Positions 1 through 8,042 of a stretch of DNA of 64,000 nucleotides are shown piece by piece. A program made the position numbers and the translations under genes. The stretch lies in assembly GCA_011391255.1 (NCBI GenBank), contig JAABQV010000001.1, positions 307,684-371,683 on the forward strand, given 5' to 3'. How positions within the stretch are numbered: the stretch's first letter is position 1; each line of letters begins with the position of its first letter. The stretch is from Dechloromonas sp. (lineage in GTDB: Bacteria; Pseudomonadota; Gammaproteobacteria; Burkholderiales; Rhodocyclaceae). Below the pieces are notes generated by a model, which was given only the letters and a program-made list of their open reading frames with translations, ran no database searches and had not been told where the DNA came from.

Positions 1-121
1 GGAATTGCTCTTCGACACTTGGCAGGGTGTCGGTATGGCTTTCGGCGGCGGTATTGGCAGCCGGTTCGGGGGTTGCTTCGTTACTCAGCGGGATTTCGGG
101 GCTGTTTTCGGGGTTGGACAT
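1..121 (-). CDS. grpE: GrpE nucleotide exchange factor, N-terminal fragment
   Basis: Partial gene running off the left edge; only the first 40 codons are visible. The peptide starts [10 protein letters not shown] and is acidic, Pro/Ala-rich and without predicted structure, as the poorly conserved N-terminus of GrpE usually is. GrpE releases ADP from DnaK in the cytoplasmic Hsp70 cycle. The start ATG (119-121) has GGAGA a few bases upstream on the minus strand. The identification rests mainly on context: a sigma-32-like promoter directly upstream and the hrcA-hemH-trxC operon a few kb away on the same strand, an arrangement known from Rhodocyclales heat-shock loci. The conserved GrpE dimer and head domains lie outside the window, so another acidic-headed protein cannot be excluded. 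Confidence 0.6.
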   Translation of the reverse strand, partial: MSNPENSPEIPLSNEATPEPAANTAAESHTDTLPSVEEQF

Positions 122-148
122 CGGTGGTTCTCCAAAAAATCAGTCTTC

Positions 149-180
149 TACTTTGGGGTTGGTGCCTGCTTTTCAAGGGG
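149..180 (-). promoter_or_regulatory. sigma-32 (heat-shock) type promoter for grpE
   Basis: On the minus strand CCCCTTGAAA (171-180) is followed 12 bases later by CCCCAAAGTA (149-158). Counted from CCCTTGAA, the spacing to the CCCC of the -10 element is 13, as in the E. coli groE promoter (CCCTTGAA-N13-CCCCATTTC). The -10 core deviates from CCCCAT at its last base or two. It lies 28 bases upstream of the start ATG of the gene called grpE and supports that call. No CIRCE inverted repeat (TTAGCACTC-N9-GAGTGCTAA) is present here. Confidence 0.6.
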
Positions 181-266
181 CGATGTAATATTCTTTACAA
201 TGCATTCGCCGGAAGCAGGTTTGTTGCGTGCTACGATTCAAAGCCAGATAAGGGCAGCGGATTTTC

Positions 267-1643
267 ATGGAATCAATCGGTCGATATCGGATCATCAAGG
301 TGTTGGGCAAGGGAGCGACTGCGACGGTCTACCTTTGTCACGACCCTGAGGCTGATCGCGAAGTTGCCGTCAAAGTGATCGATTTTGGCGTTGACGGCAG
401 CGCCATGTCGCGTCGCATGCGTAAGCTCTTCCAGAACGAAGGCATGGTTTCGCAGCGGATGAATCATCCGAATATTGTTCGTGTCTACGACGCAGTGGTT
501 GAAGAAGATCGCGCCTATCTGGCGATGGAATACATCAAGGGGTTTTCGCTCGAGGAATGTATTCGTATCGACAAGTTGCTGCCGATGCATCGCGTCATCG
601 GCATCATCTTCAAGTGCTGCATGGCGCTCGATAGTGCCTTCCGGCAAGGCATCATTCACCGTGACATCAAGCCGGCCAACATCATGGTCGCTGAGAATGA
701 TGAACCCAAAATCGCCGATTTCGGCCTGGCGCTCAATCTGAGCAAGGACATGGATCGCGACTCCACCTTCATCATGGGCGTCGGCTCGCCTGCCTATATG
801 TCGCCGGAGCAGATCAAGGGTTACCAGCTCAATCAAAAGACCGACCTTTATTCAATGGGAGTCGTGCTTTTTCAGTTGCTGACCGGGCGCCTGCCTTTTC
901 GTGCGGCCAATCAGGCGACGCTGATCTATCGCATCATCAATACCGATGCACCCAAGATTACTGCCCTCAAGCCTAATTTGCCGGCGGCGCTCGACCCGAT
1001 TATTCGCAAGGCGCTGGAAAAAGATCTCTACAGTCGCTATAAAAACGGCGCGGAATTCGCCAAGGATCTCTCGACCGTTCGCTTCCAGATTCTGGATGAG
1101 GACGATACGGTGCTTGATAGTAAGCATTTTGAAATCCTGCGCAAACTGGAATTTTTTACTGAATTCGAGAATATCGAATTGTGGGAAGTGCTGCGCGTTG
1201 CGGTTTGGCGTGATATCGCACCCAAGGTGGCAATCATTCGCGAAGGCGAGCACAACAAGATGTTCGGGATTGTTGTTTCCGGCCATGTCGAAGTTTCGAT
1301 GGAAGGCAAGGTTCTATGCCGACTTGGGCCGGGTGAGATTATCGGTGAGGTGGCCTACTTGCATCCGACCAGCGATTTGCGTCACGCAACTGTGACTAGT
1401 CTGGAGCCGGTGCTGTTCGTTGAGATCAATGCTTCTGCCTTGTCGTTGTCTTCCGAAGAACTGATGGAGCGAATGCGCAATACCTTGCTCGGGCGGATGA
1501 TTAAACGCCTGCGCGAAGTGAATCAGATTGCTGCAGCTCAAGGTCTGCCTGCGGTTGAGTCGGGAACGGGTTCAACAACGAATGTGACGGACCAGCGTCA
1601 GTCACGCCCGGGCGGGCTCGATCTGGAACTCTCGCCGATGTAA
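267..1643 (+). CDS. Ser/Thr protein kinase with C-terminal cyclic-nucleotide-binding-type domain
   Basis: A 458-residue soluble protein. Residues 7-270 form a Hanks-type kinase: glycine loop GKGATATVY (15-23), catalytic Lys36 in VAVKVI, HRDIKPAN (131-138), DFG (151-153) and an SPEQIKG activation segment. All catalytic residues are present, so it should be active. After a linker, residues of about 300-400 fit a cNMP-binding/Crp-type beta-barrel (REGEHNKMFGIVVSG, then LGPGEIIGEVAYLHP). The C-terminus is a charged low-complexity tail. There is no membrane segment or PASTA repeat, so it is probably cytoplasmic with kinase activity controlled by a ligand on the barrel. The ligand is unknown: the phosphate-binding cassette seems to lack the Arg expected for cAMP binding. 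Monocistronic, ending in a strong terminator. Substrate unknown. Confidence 0.88.
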   Translation: MESIGRYRIIKVLGKGATATVYLCHDPEADREVAVKVIDFGVDGSAMSRRMRKLFQNEGMVSQRMNHPNIVRVYDAVVEEDRAYLAMEYIKGFSLEECIRIDKLLPMHRVIGIIFKCCMALDSAFRQGIIHRDIKPANIMVAENDEPKIADFGLALNLSKDMDRDSTFIMGVGSPAYMSPEQIKGYQLNQKTDLYSMGVVLFQLLTGRLPFRAANQATLIYRIINTDAPKITALKPNLPAALDPIIRKALEKDLYSRYKNGAEFAKDLSTVRFQILDEDDTVLDSKHFEILRKLEFFTEFENIELWEVLRVAVWRDIAPKVAIIREGEHNKMFGIVVSGHVEVSMEGKVLCRLGPGEIIGEVAYLHPTSDLRHATVTSLEPVLFVEINASALSLSSEELMERMRNTLLGRMIKRLREVNQIAAAQGLPAVESGTGSTTNVTDQRQSRPGGLDLELSPM

Positions 1644-1672
1644 AAACTGCCTCGCAAAGAGGCAGTTTTTTT
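1642..1672. terminator. Bidirectional intrinsic terminator
   Basis: AAAAACTGCCTC, loop GCAAA, GAGGCAGTTTTTTT: a 12-bp perfect stem with a T run on the plus strand and an A run on the other side. It therefore serves both the kinase gene (plus) and the convergent chemoreceptor gene (minus). It overlaps the kinase stop codon. Confidence 0.9.
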
Positions 1673-1694
1673 AGACCTTAAATCCAGTTGACCG

Positions 1695-3314
1695 TCAGAC
1701 TTTGAAACGTCCGACGATGCCAGCCAATCCTTCTGCGAGCGTCTTGAGATCATGCGCAGCCGTTGCTGTCTGCTCAACGGTGCCGGTGTTTTCACGTGCC
1801 ATGCCGGCAATCGATTCAATGCTGGCTTCGACATCGCTCGAGAAGCGGCGCTGCTGATCGGTCGCCTCGGCGATTTTATCGAGACCGTGTCCCACTTCCA
1901 TGACCGAGCCGTTGGTTGCCTGCAGCACGCTCGAAACCTGCGCCACTGATGCCTGGCTGCTTTCAAGATGCTCAAGCCCCTCTTCTATGGTCTTGCGTAC
2001 GGAAACCGATTGCGCACTCAAGGTAGCGGTGATGGCGTCAATTTCACTTGCCGAGCGTGAAGACTTTTCGGCCAGCTTACGGACTTCGTCAGCAACCACT
2101 GCAAATCCACGGCCCTGTTCTCCGGCCCGGGCTGCCTCAATAGCTGCGTTAAGCGCCAGCAGATTGGTTTGCTCGGCAATGTCCTTCACTTCACGTGTCA
2201 TGTTGGTGATGGCTTCGGTGTTACGGACAAAATCGTTTACCGAACTTGCCATTCCCTTGACGGCACTTTCGACGACATTCATCTCGGCGAGGAGCACATT
2301 CAGGTTGCGGGTGCCTTCGTTGGCGCGCGCCAGGCTCTCCTGTGATTGATGCTGGACATGTTCCGCGCTCTGGGCAATGGACGAAATGCTGGCGACCAGT
2401 TGCTCAACCGCTGACGCTGCCTGATTCGATTTTTCGTTTTGCTGATGCGAACTCTGGGCAACGCGATCGGTGCTGTCCGATAGCTCAACTACCCTTGCAG
2501 AAACCTGGCTGGCAGAGTCGCGCACCTGACGTACCAGTTGGTTGAATTTCTCCATCATTTCGTTGAACACAGCCGCCGACTGGCCGACTTCATCATTGCC
2601 ATTCACCGGCAGCCGGCGGGTCAGGTCGCCTTCGCCGCTAGCGATATCGCGCAAACCTTTGCGCAACTCTTCCAGCGGTGCAGTCACGAAATGGTGGGTG
2701 AGGAGGTAAATGATGACCAGCAGAGCTAGGATTGCCGCCAGCGCGACACCGGCAATCTTGAGACGGAAGGCAGATACCTCGGATTCGACAGAGTCCAGTG
2801 AGACTTTCATGCTGACAATGCCCAACACGGTTCCTTCCGGCACTTGGTGGCAAAGGATGCAGTCCTTGCCGAGGTAATTTTTGGAGGCGAGTGTCGGATT
2901 GATTACGCGTAGAAAAGAACTGCCGCCGCTGGATTCCGTTGAAGTGTACGGCTTGCCGCTTTTCATTACCTCTTGTTCGAGGGCGTCGAGCTGGCGATTG
3001 CTCTTGGTGTCGGGGCCGTAAAGTTTGACGACTGCATCGCTGCGCGCGACATGGAGATCCTTGATGATGGCCAGCTGTTTGATCTGGTCAAGAAAGACTT
3101 CGCGCTGGCCGACGGTGCCGGTGATCATCATGCCGGTCAGGCCGGCCATAGTCATTTCGTGAATACTTTGCGAGAAATCCTGCGCTTGGCGAACGGCGGT
3201 TTCCCGATTGGCGTTGGTTGTCCAGAAAATCATCCCGGTCCAGATGATGGCTAGAACTAGCCAGATCGCGGCAGTCAGGCGAACCCAAATCTTCATATCG
3301 GCGAGGCGCGGCAT
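1695..3314 (-). CDS. Methyl-accepting chemotaxis protein with periplasmic CxxCH motif
   Basis: A 539-residue transmembrane chemoreceptor. TM1 is at about 11-32, a periplasmic sensor domain at about 33-185, TM2 at about 186-206, then HAMP and a long cytoplasmic coiled coil. The signalling tip (EQTNLLALNAAIEAARAGE, near residue 390) is canonical, so it should couple to CheA/CheW. The sensor domain holds CILCH at 152-156 in a GKDCILCHQVPEG context. This is a c-type haem attachment motif, as in the periplasmic domains of Geobacter and Desulfovibrio redox chemoreceptors; haem binding here is inferred. Start: ATG at 3314 has GGAGA upstream; MKIW six codons later is an alternative. No C-terminal CheR-tether pentapeptide is seen. 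No chemotaxis genes lie nearby, so it is an orphan receptor. Confidence 0.9.
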   Translation of the reverse strand: MPRLADMKIWVRLTAAIWLVLAIIWTGMIFWTTNANRETAVRQAQDFSQSIHEMTMAGLTGMMITGTVGQREVFLDQIKQLAIIKDLHVARSDAVVKLYGPDTKSNRQLDALEQEVMKSGKPYTSTESSGGSSFLRVINPTLASKNYLGKDCILCHQVPEGTVLGIVSMKVSLDSVESEVSAFRLKIAGVALAAILALLVIIYLLTHHFVTAPLEELRKGLRDIASGEGDLTRRLPVNGNDEVGQSAAVFNEMMEKFNQLVRQVRDSASQVSARVVELSDSTDRVAQSSHQQNEKSNQAASAVEQLVASISSIAQSAEHVQHQSQESLARANEGTRNLNVLLAEMNVVESAVKGMASSVNDFVRNTEAITNMTREVKDIAEQTNLLALNAAIEAARAGEQGRGFAVVADEVRKLAEKSSRSASEIDAITATLSAQSVSVRKTIEEGLEHLESSQASVAQVSSVLQATNGSVMEVGHGLDKIAEATDQQRRFSSDVEASIESIAGMARENTGTVEQTATAAHDLKTLAEGLAGIVGRFKV

Positions 3315-3345
3315 CTTTTGGTGTCTCCAGTGGCCGCCGTCTTTG

Positions 3346-4380
3346 TCAGACGGTTAAATCAACATGCTGAATTGTGCCAGTCTCTCCCGCATGTTGCAAA
3401 AAGATTCCTGAACTTCGGACTTGGCCGAGAAGCTCATTGACATTATTTTTGATTGAGAAAGGTGTCCCGATATGACTCAGGGCTAGTGCGCCAACGCCAG
3501 CCTCGTTCAGCGATTGCAAATTGCCTTGATCGTCATCGCCACTTTGCCAAATCTGCAGCTTGTCGTAGGCATCGTCGTTTTCGTCAATCCAGCCGTTGCT
3601 GTCGTCATCAAGCGCGCTGAGCTCGGCAAAGCCATTGCCGCTGACCGGGCCAAAAAGTTCTTGCCCGTCGTTGATCTTTCCATCATTGTTCCGATCAAAA
3701 GCGAGAAAACCGCTGCCGCGCTTGAGGCTATTGATCTGTTCCTTTTCGCCATCAGCATTCAGGTCAAAGCTGAAGCGCTGGTCAGAGAGTTGCGCTGCCG
3801 TGCCGGCAAAGTTGAGGACCAGTGGATCAACTTTTTTCGCTGCGTCGCCAAGGCGCAGGTTGACGCTGCTTTCCTCATGGTAGCTGCGTTCCATACTTAG
3901 TTCGATGCTGAAGCTGATTTCCTTGCCATCTCCTGTTTTCACCGTGCCGCTGGCCGAGAAAGTGGTGTGCTCGGTTTCGGTATAACTCTCGCTGGCATCG
4001 TATTCGATGCTGAAGCCAGCGGAGTGCTGGGCGGCGCTGACGGTGGTGCGATTACTTGAGTTCGTGCTAGCCGTTGCTTCAATATCTTGGAGATCGACAA
4101 GCTTTATTTTTTCGCCGGTCAGCAGTTCCATCATCTGGCGAATTAATTTCAGCTTGGGGTCGCTGTCGACCGCATCCTCCAGATCTTTATTGATCTGATC
4201 GGCCGATTGAGCAGACTTGCCAGTATCGGAGACGTTGATAGGTTGCTGCTGAACCCGGTTCAAGGCTGCAAAATTGGGTCTTTGCTGGCCGACCCACATG
4301 CGCAGGGATTCTTTGGCTTCACGGTGTTGCGATGCGGCGTGCGATGAAGCCATCTGCAGACTGGCGCTGGCGATTCTCAT
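3346..4380 (-). CDS. Hypothetical protein with calcium-binding-like DxNxDG motifs
   Basis: A 344-residue protein with no recognised family name. The start at 4380 is chosen because GAGGAG sits 8 bases upstream; a longer reading frame starts seven codons earlier without a ribosome binding site. The N-terminus is Ala/Ser/Gln-rich and lacks a standard signal peptide. The middle (about 120-200) is rich in Ser/Thr/Glu and probably beta. The C-terminal half carries EF-hand or repeat-in-toxin-adjacent motifs: DLNADG, DRNNDGKI followed by GQELFG, and DDDSNGWID. Such DxNxDG...ELFG units are common near the calcium-binding ends of large secreted adhesins, but here they form a stand-alone protein. It follows the chemoreceptor gene on the same strand, 31 bases away. 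Function unknown. Confidence 0.75.
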   Translation of the reverse strand: MRIASASLQMASSHAASQHREAKESLRMWVGQQRPNFAALNRVQQQPINVSDTGKSAQSADQINKDLEDAVDSDPKLKLIRQMMELLTGEKIKLVDLQDIEATASTNSSNRTTVSAAQHSAGFSIEYDASESYTETEHTTFSASGTVKTGDGKEISFSIELSMERSYHEESSVNLRLGDAAKKVDPLVLNFAGTAAQLSDQRFSFDLNADGEKEQINSLKRGSGFLAFDRNNDGKINDGQELFGPVSGNGFAELSALDDDSNGWIDENDDAYDKLQIWQSGDDDQGNLQSLNEAGVGALALSHIGTPFSIKNNVNELLGQVRSSGIFLQHAGETGTIQHVDLTV

Positions 4381-4451
4381 GGGGGCAACTCCTCGGTACA
4401 ACAGGCTATAACTTCTTTACGGCCCCCCGCGAAAGAAATTAAGGTCGCGTG

Positions 4452-4886
4452 CTAAATCTGGCTCTGCACCCAACGCTTAAGATTGCCGAGATCCATTGCG
4501 CCACTCTGGCGCGCAATTTCACGGCCGCCCTTGAAGATGGCCAGGGTGGGAATGCTGCGGATATTGAAGCGGCCAGCCAGTTGTTGCTCGACTTCGGTAT
4601 TGAGCTTGGCGAAACGTGCCAGCGGTTCCATTTCGCTGGCGGCCTGTGCGTAGTTCGGCGCCATCATCCGGCACGGGCCGCACCACGGTGCCCAGAAATC
4701 GACGACGACTGGCAGATCGTTACGTCCGATCTGGCGATCAAAATTGCCGCTGTTTAGTTCAAGCACTTCACCGGAAAAAAGTGGCGCCTTGCATTGCCCG
4801 CAGATCGGGTTTTCGGATAGCCGTTCGGCGGCCAGACGGTTGACGGCAGCGCAGTGCGGGCAAACAACATGAATTGGATTGGCCAT
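4452..4886 (-). CDS. trxC: Thioredoxin 2 (TrxC), zinc-ribbon thioredoxin
   Basis: A 144-residue cytoplasmic disulphide reductase. An N-terminal zinc ribbon has two CxxC pairs (Cys9/12 and Cys29/32) and the thioredoxin fold has the active site WCGPC (68-72). Length and layout match E. coli Trx2 (139 aa). It reduces oxidised proteins with electrons from thioredoxin reductase, and the zinc-ribbon form is usually linked to oxidative stress. It is the last gene of hrcA-hemH-trxC on the minus strand. Its Shine-Dalgarno GAGG (4894-4897), 7 bases before the ATG, lies fully inside the 3' arm of a perfect hairpin, suggesting translational control (separate entry). Confidence 0.95.
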   Translation of the reverse strand: MANPIHVVCPHCAAVNRLAAERLSENPICGQCKAPLFSGEVLELNSGNFDRQIGRNDLPVVVDFWAPWCGPCRMMAPNYAQAASEMEPLARFAKLNTEVEQQLAGRFNIRSIPTLAIFKGGREIARQSGAMDLGNLKRWVQSQI

Positions 4887-4893
4887 GGGAGTT

Positions 4894-4921
4894 CCTCATA
4901 TCAGACAAGGCTGATATGAGG
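4894..4921 (-). promoter_or_regulatory. Hairpin sequestering the trxC ribosome binding site
   Basis: Read on the minus strand: CCTCATATCAG, loop CCTTGT, CTGATATGAGG. The 11-bp stem is perfect, with an AT-rich middle. The 3' arm ends in GAGG, the trxC Shine-Dalgarno, followed by AACTCCC and the ATG. There is no T run after the stem, so it is not an intrinsic terminator. It lies in the hemH-trxC intergenic region. The geometry fits a translational switch or an RNA thermometer; this is inference from structure. Confidence 0.6.
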
Positions 4922-4936
4922 CTGGCTAGCGAAACT

Positions 4937-6040
4937 TCAAGAGTGAGCGCCCAAACGAATCGCGTTACGTGCCGTCGCTTCGAGAGCGTGCGGGTCATCC
5001 GCCAGCTTGCTCGGCCAGCCGCTCAAATGGCGCTCGACGAGATCGGTCAGCGCCTTGATCCATGCTTCATCCTCGTTGAGCGCCGGGATGTAGTGGTAGG
5101 CCTTGCCACCGGCATGAATGAAATCCTCCTTGCCTTCCATGGCGATTTCTTCCAGTGTCTCCAGGCAATCGGCGGTGAAGCCGGGACAAATAATGTCGAT
5201 GCGCTCAGTGCCTTCCTGGCCGAGCTTGACCAGGGTTGGCGCGGTGTAGGGCTGTAGCCATTCGGCTTTGCCGAAGCGCGACTGGAAGCAGACCCGGTAT
5301 TGCTCGGCACTCAGGCCCAGACGTTCGGCGAGCAGGCGGCCGGTTTTCTGGCATTCGCAAAAATACGGGTCGCCGAGGTCAAGGCTGCGCCTGGGCAGGC
5401 CGTGGAAGCTGATGACGAATTTGTCCTTGGCACCTAATGGGCCGCTCGCCTGCCAATGCTTGCGCACCGATTTTTCCAGCGCGGCGATGTAAGCCGGGTC
5501 GTCGTGGAAGTTGCGGATGAAGCGCATTTCCGGCTGGTTGCGGAGCTTGAGCAACCACGCTGCTGCTTCGTCGATCACGGTGGCGGTGGTGCTGGAGGAA
5601 TACTGCGGGTACATCGGTACGATCAAGATGCGCGTGGCACCCTCAGCCTTTAGTTTTGCGAGTACGTCGGGAACCGAGGGCGCGCCGTAGCGCATGGCCA
5701 TTGTCACCGTTGTGTGATGGCCGCGCTCGCCGAGATGACCAGCCAACAATTTTGTTTGGCGCTCGGTATGAACACGTAGTGGTGAGCCTTCCGGCATCCA
5801 CACCGAGGCGTACTTGGCCGCCGATTTTTTCGGGCGAATATTCAGAATGATGCCGTTGAGAATCAGCCACCAGATTGGCTTGGGAATTTCAACCACGCGC
5901 GGGTCTGAGAGGAACTGTTTCAGGTAGCGCCTGAGTGCCGGTGCAGTTGGCGCCTCCGGCGTGCCGAGATTGACTAGGACAACAGCGGTGGATGCACGTG
6001 TGCCATGGCGATGCGGCGGTTCGGGAAGTAAATTGGGCAT
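4937..6040 (-). CDS. hemH: Ferrochelatase
   Basis: A 367-residue enzyme inserting Fe2+ into protoporphyrin IX, the last step of protohaem synthesis. Visible family motifs: VLVNLGTPEAP near the N-terminus, PMYPQYSS, SFHGLPRR with the catalytic His, and CPGFTADCLETLEEI carrying the conserved Glu residues. Length matches the family. Its ATG (6038-6040) overlaps the hrcA stop by one base (TAATG), so the two are translationally coupled. Coupling of haem synthesis to the heat-shock repressor gene is common in beta- and gammaproteobacteria. It has an N-terminal extension of about 15 residues before the conserved VLVNLG segment. Confidence 0.96.
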   Translation of the reverse strand: MPNLLPEPPHRHGTRASTAVVLVNLGTPEAPTAPALRRYLKQFLSDPRVVEIPKPIWWLILNGIILNIRPKKSAAKYASVWMPEGSPLRVHTERQTKLLAGHLGERGHHTTVTMAMRYGAPSVPDVLAKLKAEGATRILIVPMYPQYSSSTTATVIDEAAAWLLKLRNQPEMRFIRNFHDDPAYIAALEKSVRKHWQASGPLGAKDKFVISFHGLPRRSLDLGDPYFCECQKTGRLLAERLGLSAEQYRVCFQSRFGKAEWLQPYTAPTLVKLGQEGTERIDIICPGFTADCLETLEEIAMEGKEDFIHAGGKAYHYIPALNEDEAWIKALTDLVERHLSGWPSKLADDPHALEATARNAIRLGAHS

Positions 6041-7065
6041 TAGGAGTTCTGCTGGGAAAGGGCGCTGGAAAGGAGCTTGGCGGTGATGTCGACAATCGGG
6101 ATGACGCGCTCGTAAGCCATCCGGGTCGGGCCGATGACGCCAACCGAGCCGAGTACCTGGCCGTCAACGACGTAAGGCGCGGAGACGACGCTGCACTCGT
6201 CGAGCGTGGCAATGCCAGACTCGCCGCCAATGAAAATTTTGACACCAGCCGCACGGTTAGAGACATCAAGCAAGCGAATTAGACTGGAACGTTGCTCGAA
6301 TAAATCAAACAACTCGCGCAAGCGCTTCATGTTTGAGGATAGCTCTTCAACGTCAAGCAGATTGCGTTCGCCGGAGATGACGTAGGGTGCTGCACTCTCC
6401 GAGAGAGCGGCATCGCCAGCCTCAAGCGCTTGAGTCATCAGTGGCTTGATGTCATCGCGCAGCTGCTGGATTTCAACAGCCAGTCGCTGGCGGATCTGCT
6501 CGAAATCCATGCCGGCAAAGTTCTGATTGAGGTAGTTGGCAGCACCGACCAGTTCCGACGACGTGTAAGATTTTTCAGTGGTCAACACGCGGTTCTGCAC
6601 GTCACCATCGGTGGTGACAATAATCAGCAAGATGCGTTTTTCAGACAGGGTGAGAAATTCGATTTGCCGGATGCGGCTCGGCGCGCGGCGGGGGGCGATG
6701 ACGACGCCGGCAAAATGAGTCAGTCCGGAGAGTAAATGTGAAGCGCTGGCAATAATCTGGTTGGCCGGACGGCCGTGCAGTGCTTCTTCCATTTCGCCGA
6801 GCTGGCGGGCTTCTAGCGGCTGCACCGTCAGCAGGCTGTCGACGAACAGGCGGTAGCCGCGTGAGGTGGGTACCCGGCCGGCAGAGGTGTGCGGGCTGGC
6901 AACAAAGCCGGCGTCTTCGAGGTCGGCCATCACGTTGCGGATCGTCGCCGGCGACAGATCCAGTCCGGAAAATTTTGACAAGGCACGCGAGCCGACCGGC
7001 TGACCATCAGCGATGTAATGTTCGACTAGCGATTTGAGCAGGGAGCGGGAGCGGTCATCTAGCAT
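6040..7065 (-). CDS. hrcA: Heat-inducible transcription repressor HrcA
   Basis: A 341-residue DNA-binding repressor. The N-terminal winged helix shows [27 protein letters not shown] (quoted in parts: [17 protein letters not shown]), followed by the GYRLFVD segment and a GAF-like dimerisation domain ending in [16 protein letters not shown]. HrcA binds CIRCE operators of groE/dnaK genes and needs GroEL to fold. No CIRCE element is visible in this window, so its targets (typically groESL in betaproteobacteria) lie elsewhere. First gene of hrcA-hemH-trxC. It is divergent from nadK with 65 bases between the two starts. Confidence 0.96.
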   Translation of the reverse strand: MLDDRSRSLLKSLVEHYIADGQPVGSRALSKFSGLDLSPATIRNVMADLEDAGFVASPHTSAGRVPTSRGYRLFVDSLLTVQPLEARQLGEMEEALHGRPANQIIASASHLLSGLTHFAGVVIAPRRAPSRIRQIEFLTLSEKRILLIIVTTDGDVQNRVLTTEKSYTSSELVGAANYLNQNFAGMDFEQIRQRLAVEIQQLRDDIKPLMTQALEAGDAALSESAAPYVISGERNLLDVEELSSNMKRLRELFDLFEQRSSLIRLLDVSNRAAGVKIFIGGESGIATLDECSVVSAPYVVDGQVLGSVGVIGPTRMAYERVIPIVDITAKLLSSALSQQNS

Positions 7066-7130
7066 GGCCAGACATTGTACAAAAAAGCAGCGTCAGCGCG
7101 AGCGCCCATTTTTATGCAAGAATTCAGCCC

Positions 7131-8042
7131 ATGAACTCATGTTTTGGCTCCTACCGCTCGCCCAAGACCATCGCTCTGGTCGGCAAATACCATAGTCCGG
7201 AGATCGCCGAATCGCTGAGCCGGCTGGCCGAATACCTCCATGAGCGCGGCATCTCGGTCTTTATTGAGCGCGAGACGGCAGAGCATATTGGCCGTCGGAT
7301 TGACCTGTCGCGCTGGGTGACTTGCGGTTTCAACGATATTGGTGCGCATGCCGATCTGGCAATTGTTCTTGGCGGCGATGGCACGATGCTCAATGCCGCC
7401 CGCCGTCTCGCCCGTTACCGGGTGCCGCTGGTTGGCGTCAATCAGGGTCGACTCGGTTTTATGACCGATATTGCGCGCGAAGACATGCTGACTTGTATGG
7501 ATGATTTGCTCGACGGACGTTTCGCAGTTGAGAGCCGGATGCTGCTTGATGCTGAAGTGGTTCGCAACGGCAAGGAAATCGCGTCCAATCTGGCGCTTAA
7601 TGATGTGGTGGTGGATAAGGGCGCGATTGGCCGGATGATCGAATTCGAGCTCTTTATCGATGGCGAATTTATTTACAACCTGCGCTCGGATGGCCTGATC
7701 GTTTCAACACCGACCGGCTCGACCGCCTATTCGCTCTCTGCCGGCGGCCCGATTTTGCATCCGACACAGACCGGTATTGCGCTGGTTCCGCTTTGCCCGC
7801 ATGCGCTGACCAACCGGCCGATCATTGTTAACGATACGGCGAACATCGAACTGCGTGTCGTTCAGGCCGATGATCCGCGCGTGCACTTCGACGGGCAGGT
7901 GACCCTTGATCTTGAAAAAGACGATTGCGTCCGCTTGCGCCGTTCGGATTACGCCATTTGTTTCCTGCATCCGCCCGGTTACAGCTACTTCGCCATGTTG
8001 CGCCAGAAGCTGCACTGGAGCGAGCGTCCCAAAGGCCCGTAA
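7131..8042 (+). CDS. nadK: NAD kinase
   Basis: A 303-residue cytoplasmic enzyme phosphorylating NAD to NADP with ATP or polyphosphate. Motifs: the [11 protein letters not shown] substrate loop near residue 83, [10 protein letters not shown], the conserved [16 protein letters not shown] stretch and a C-terminal DGQ motif. Length is typical. The ATG at 7131 has no obvious ribosome binding site, but the family N-terminus ([16 protein letters not shown]) begins twelve residues in, so this start fits. Its TAA overlaps the ATG of recN by one base, a common pairing (nadK-recN) in proteobacteria. Confidence 0.96.
   Translation: MNSCFGSYRSPKTIALVGKYHSPEIAESLSRLAEYLHERGISVFIERETAEHIGRRIDLSRWVTCGFNDIGAHADLAIVLGGDGTMLNAARRLARYRVPLVGVNQGRLGFMTDIAREDMLTCMDDLLDGRFAVESRMLLDAEVVRNGKEIASNLALNDVVVDKGAIGRMIEFELFIDGEFIYNLRSDGLIVSTPTGSTAYSLSAGGPILHPTQTGIALVPLCPHALTNRPIIVNDTANIELRVVQADDPRVHFDGQVTLDLEKDDCVRLRRSDYAICFLHPPGYSYFAMLRQKLHWSERPKGP

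Noticed and set aside
273..836. 187-codon minus-strand frame
   Set aside because: Antisense to the kinase catalytic domain.
7066..7130. CIRCE element between hrcA and nadK
   Set aside because: No TTAGCACTC-type inverted repeat is present; only a short TTGTACAA palindrome at about 7075.
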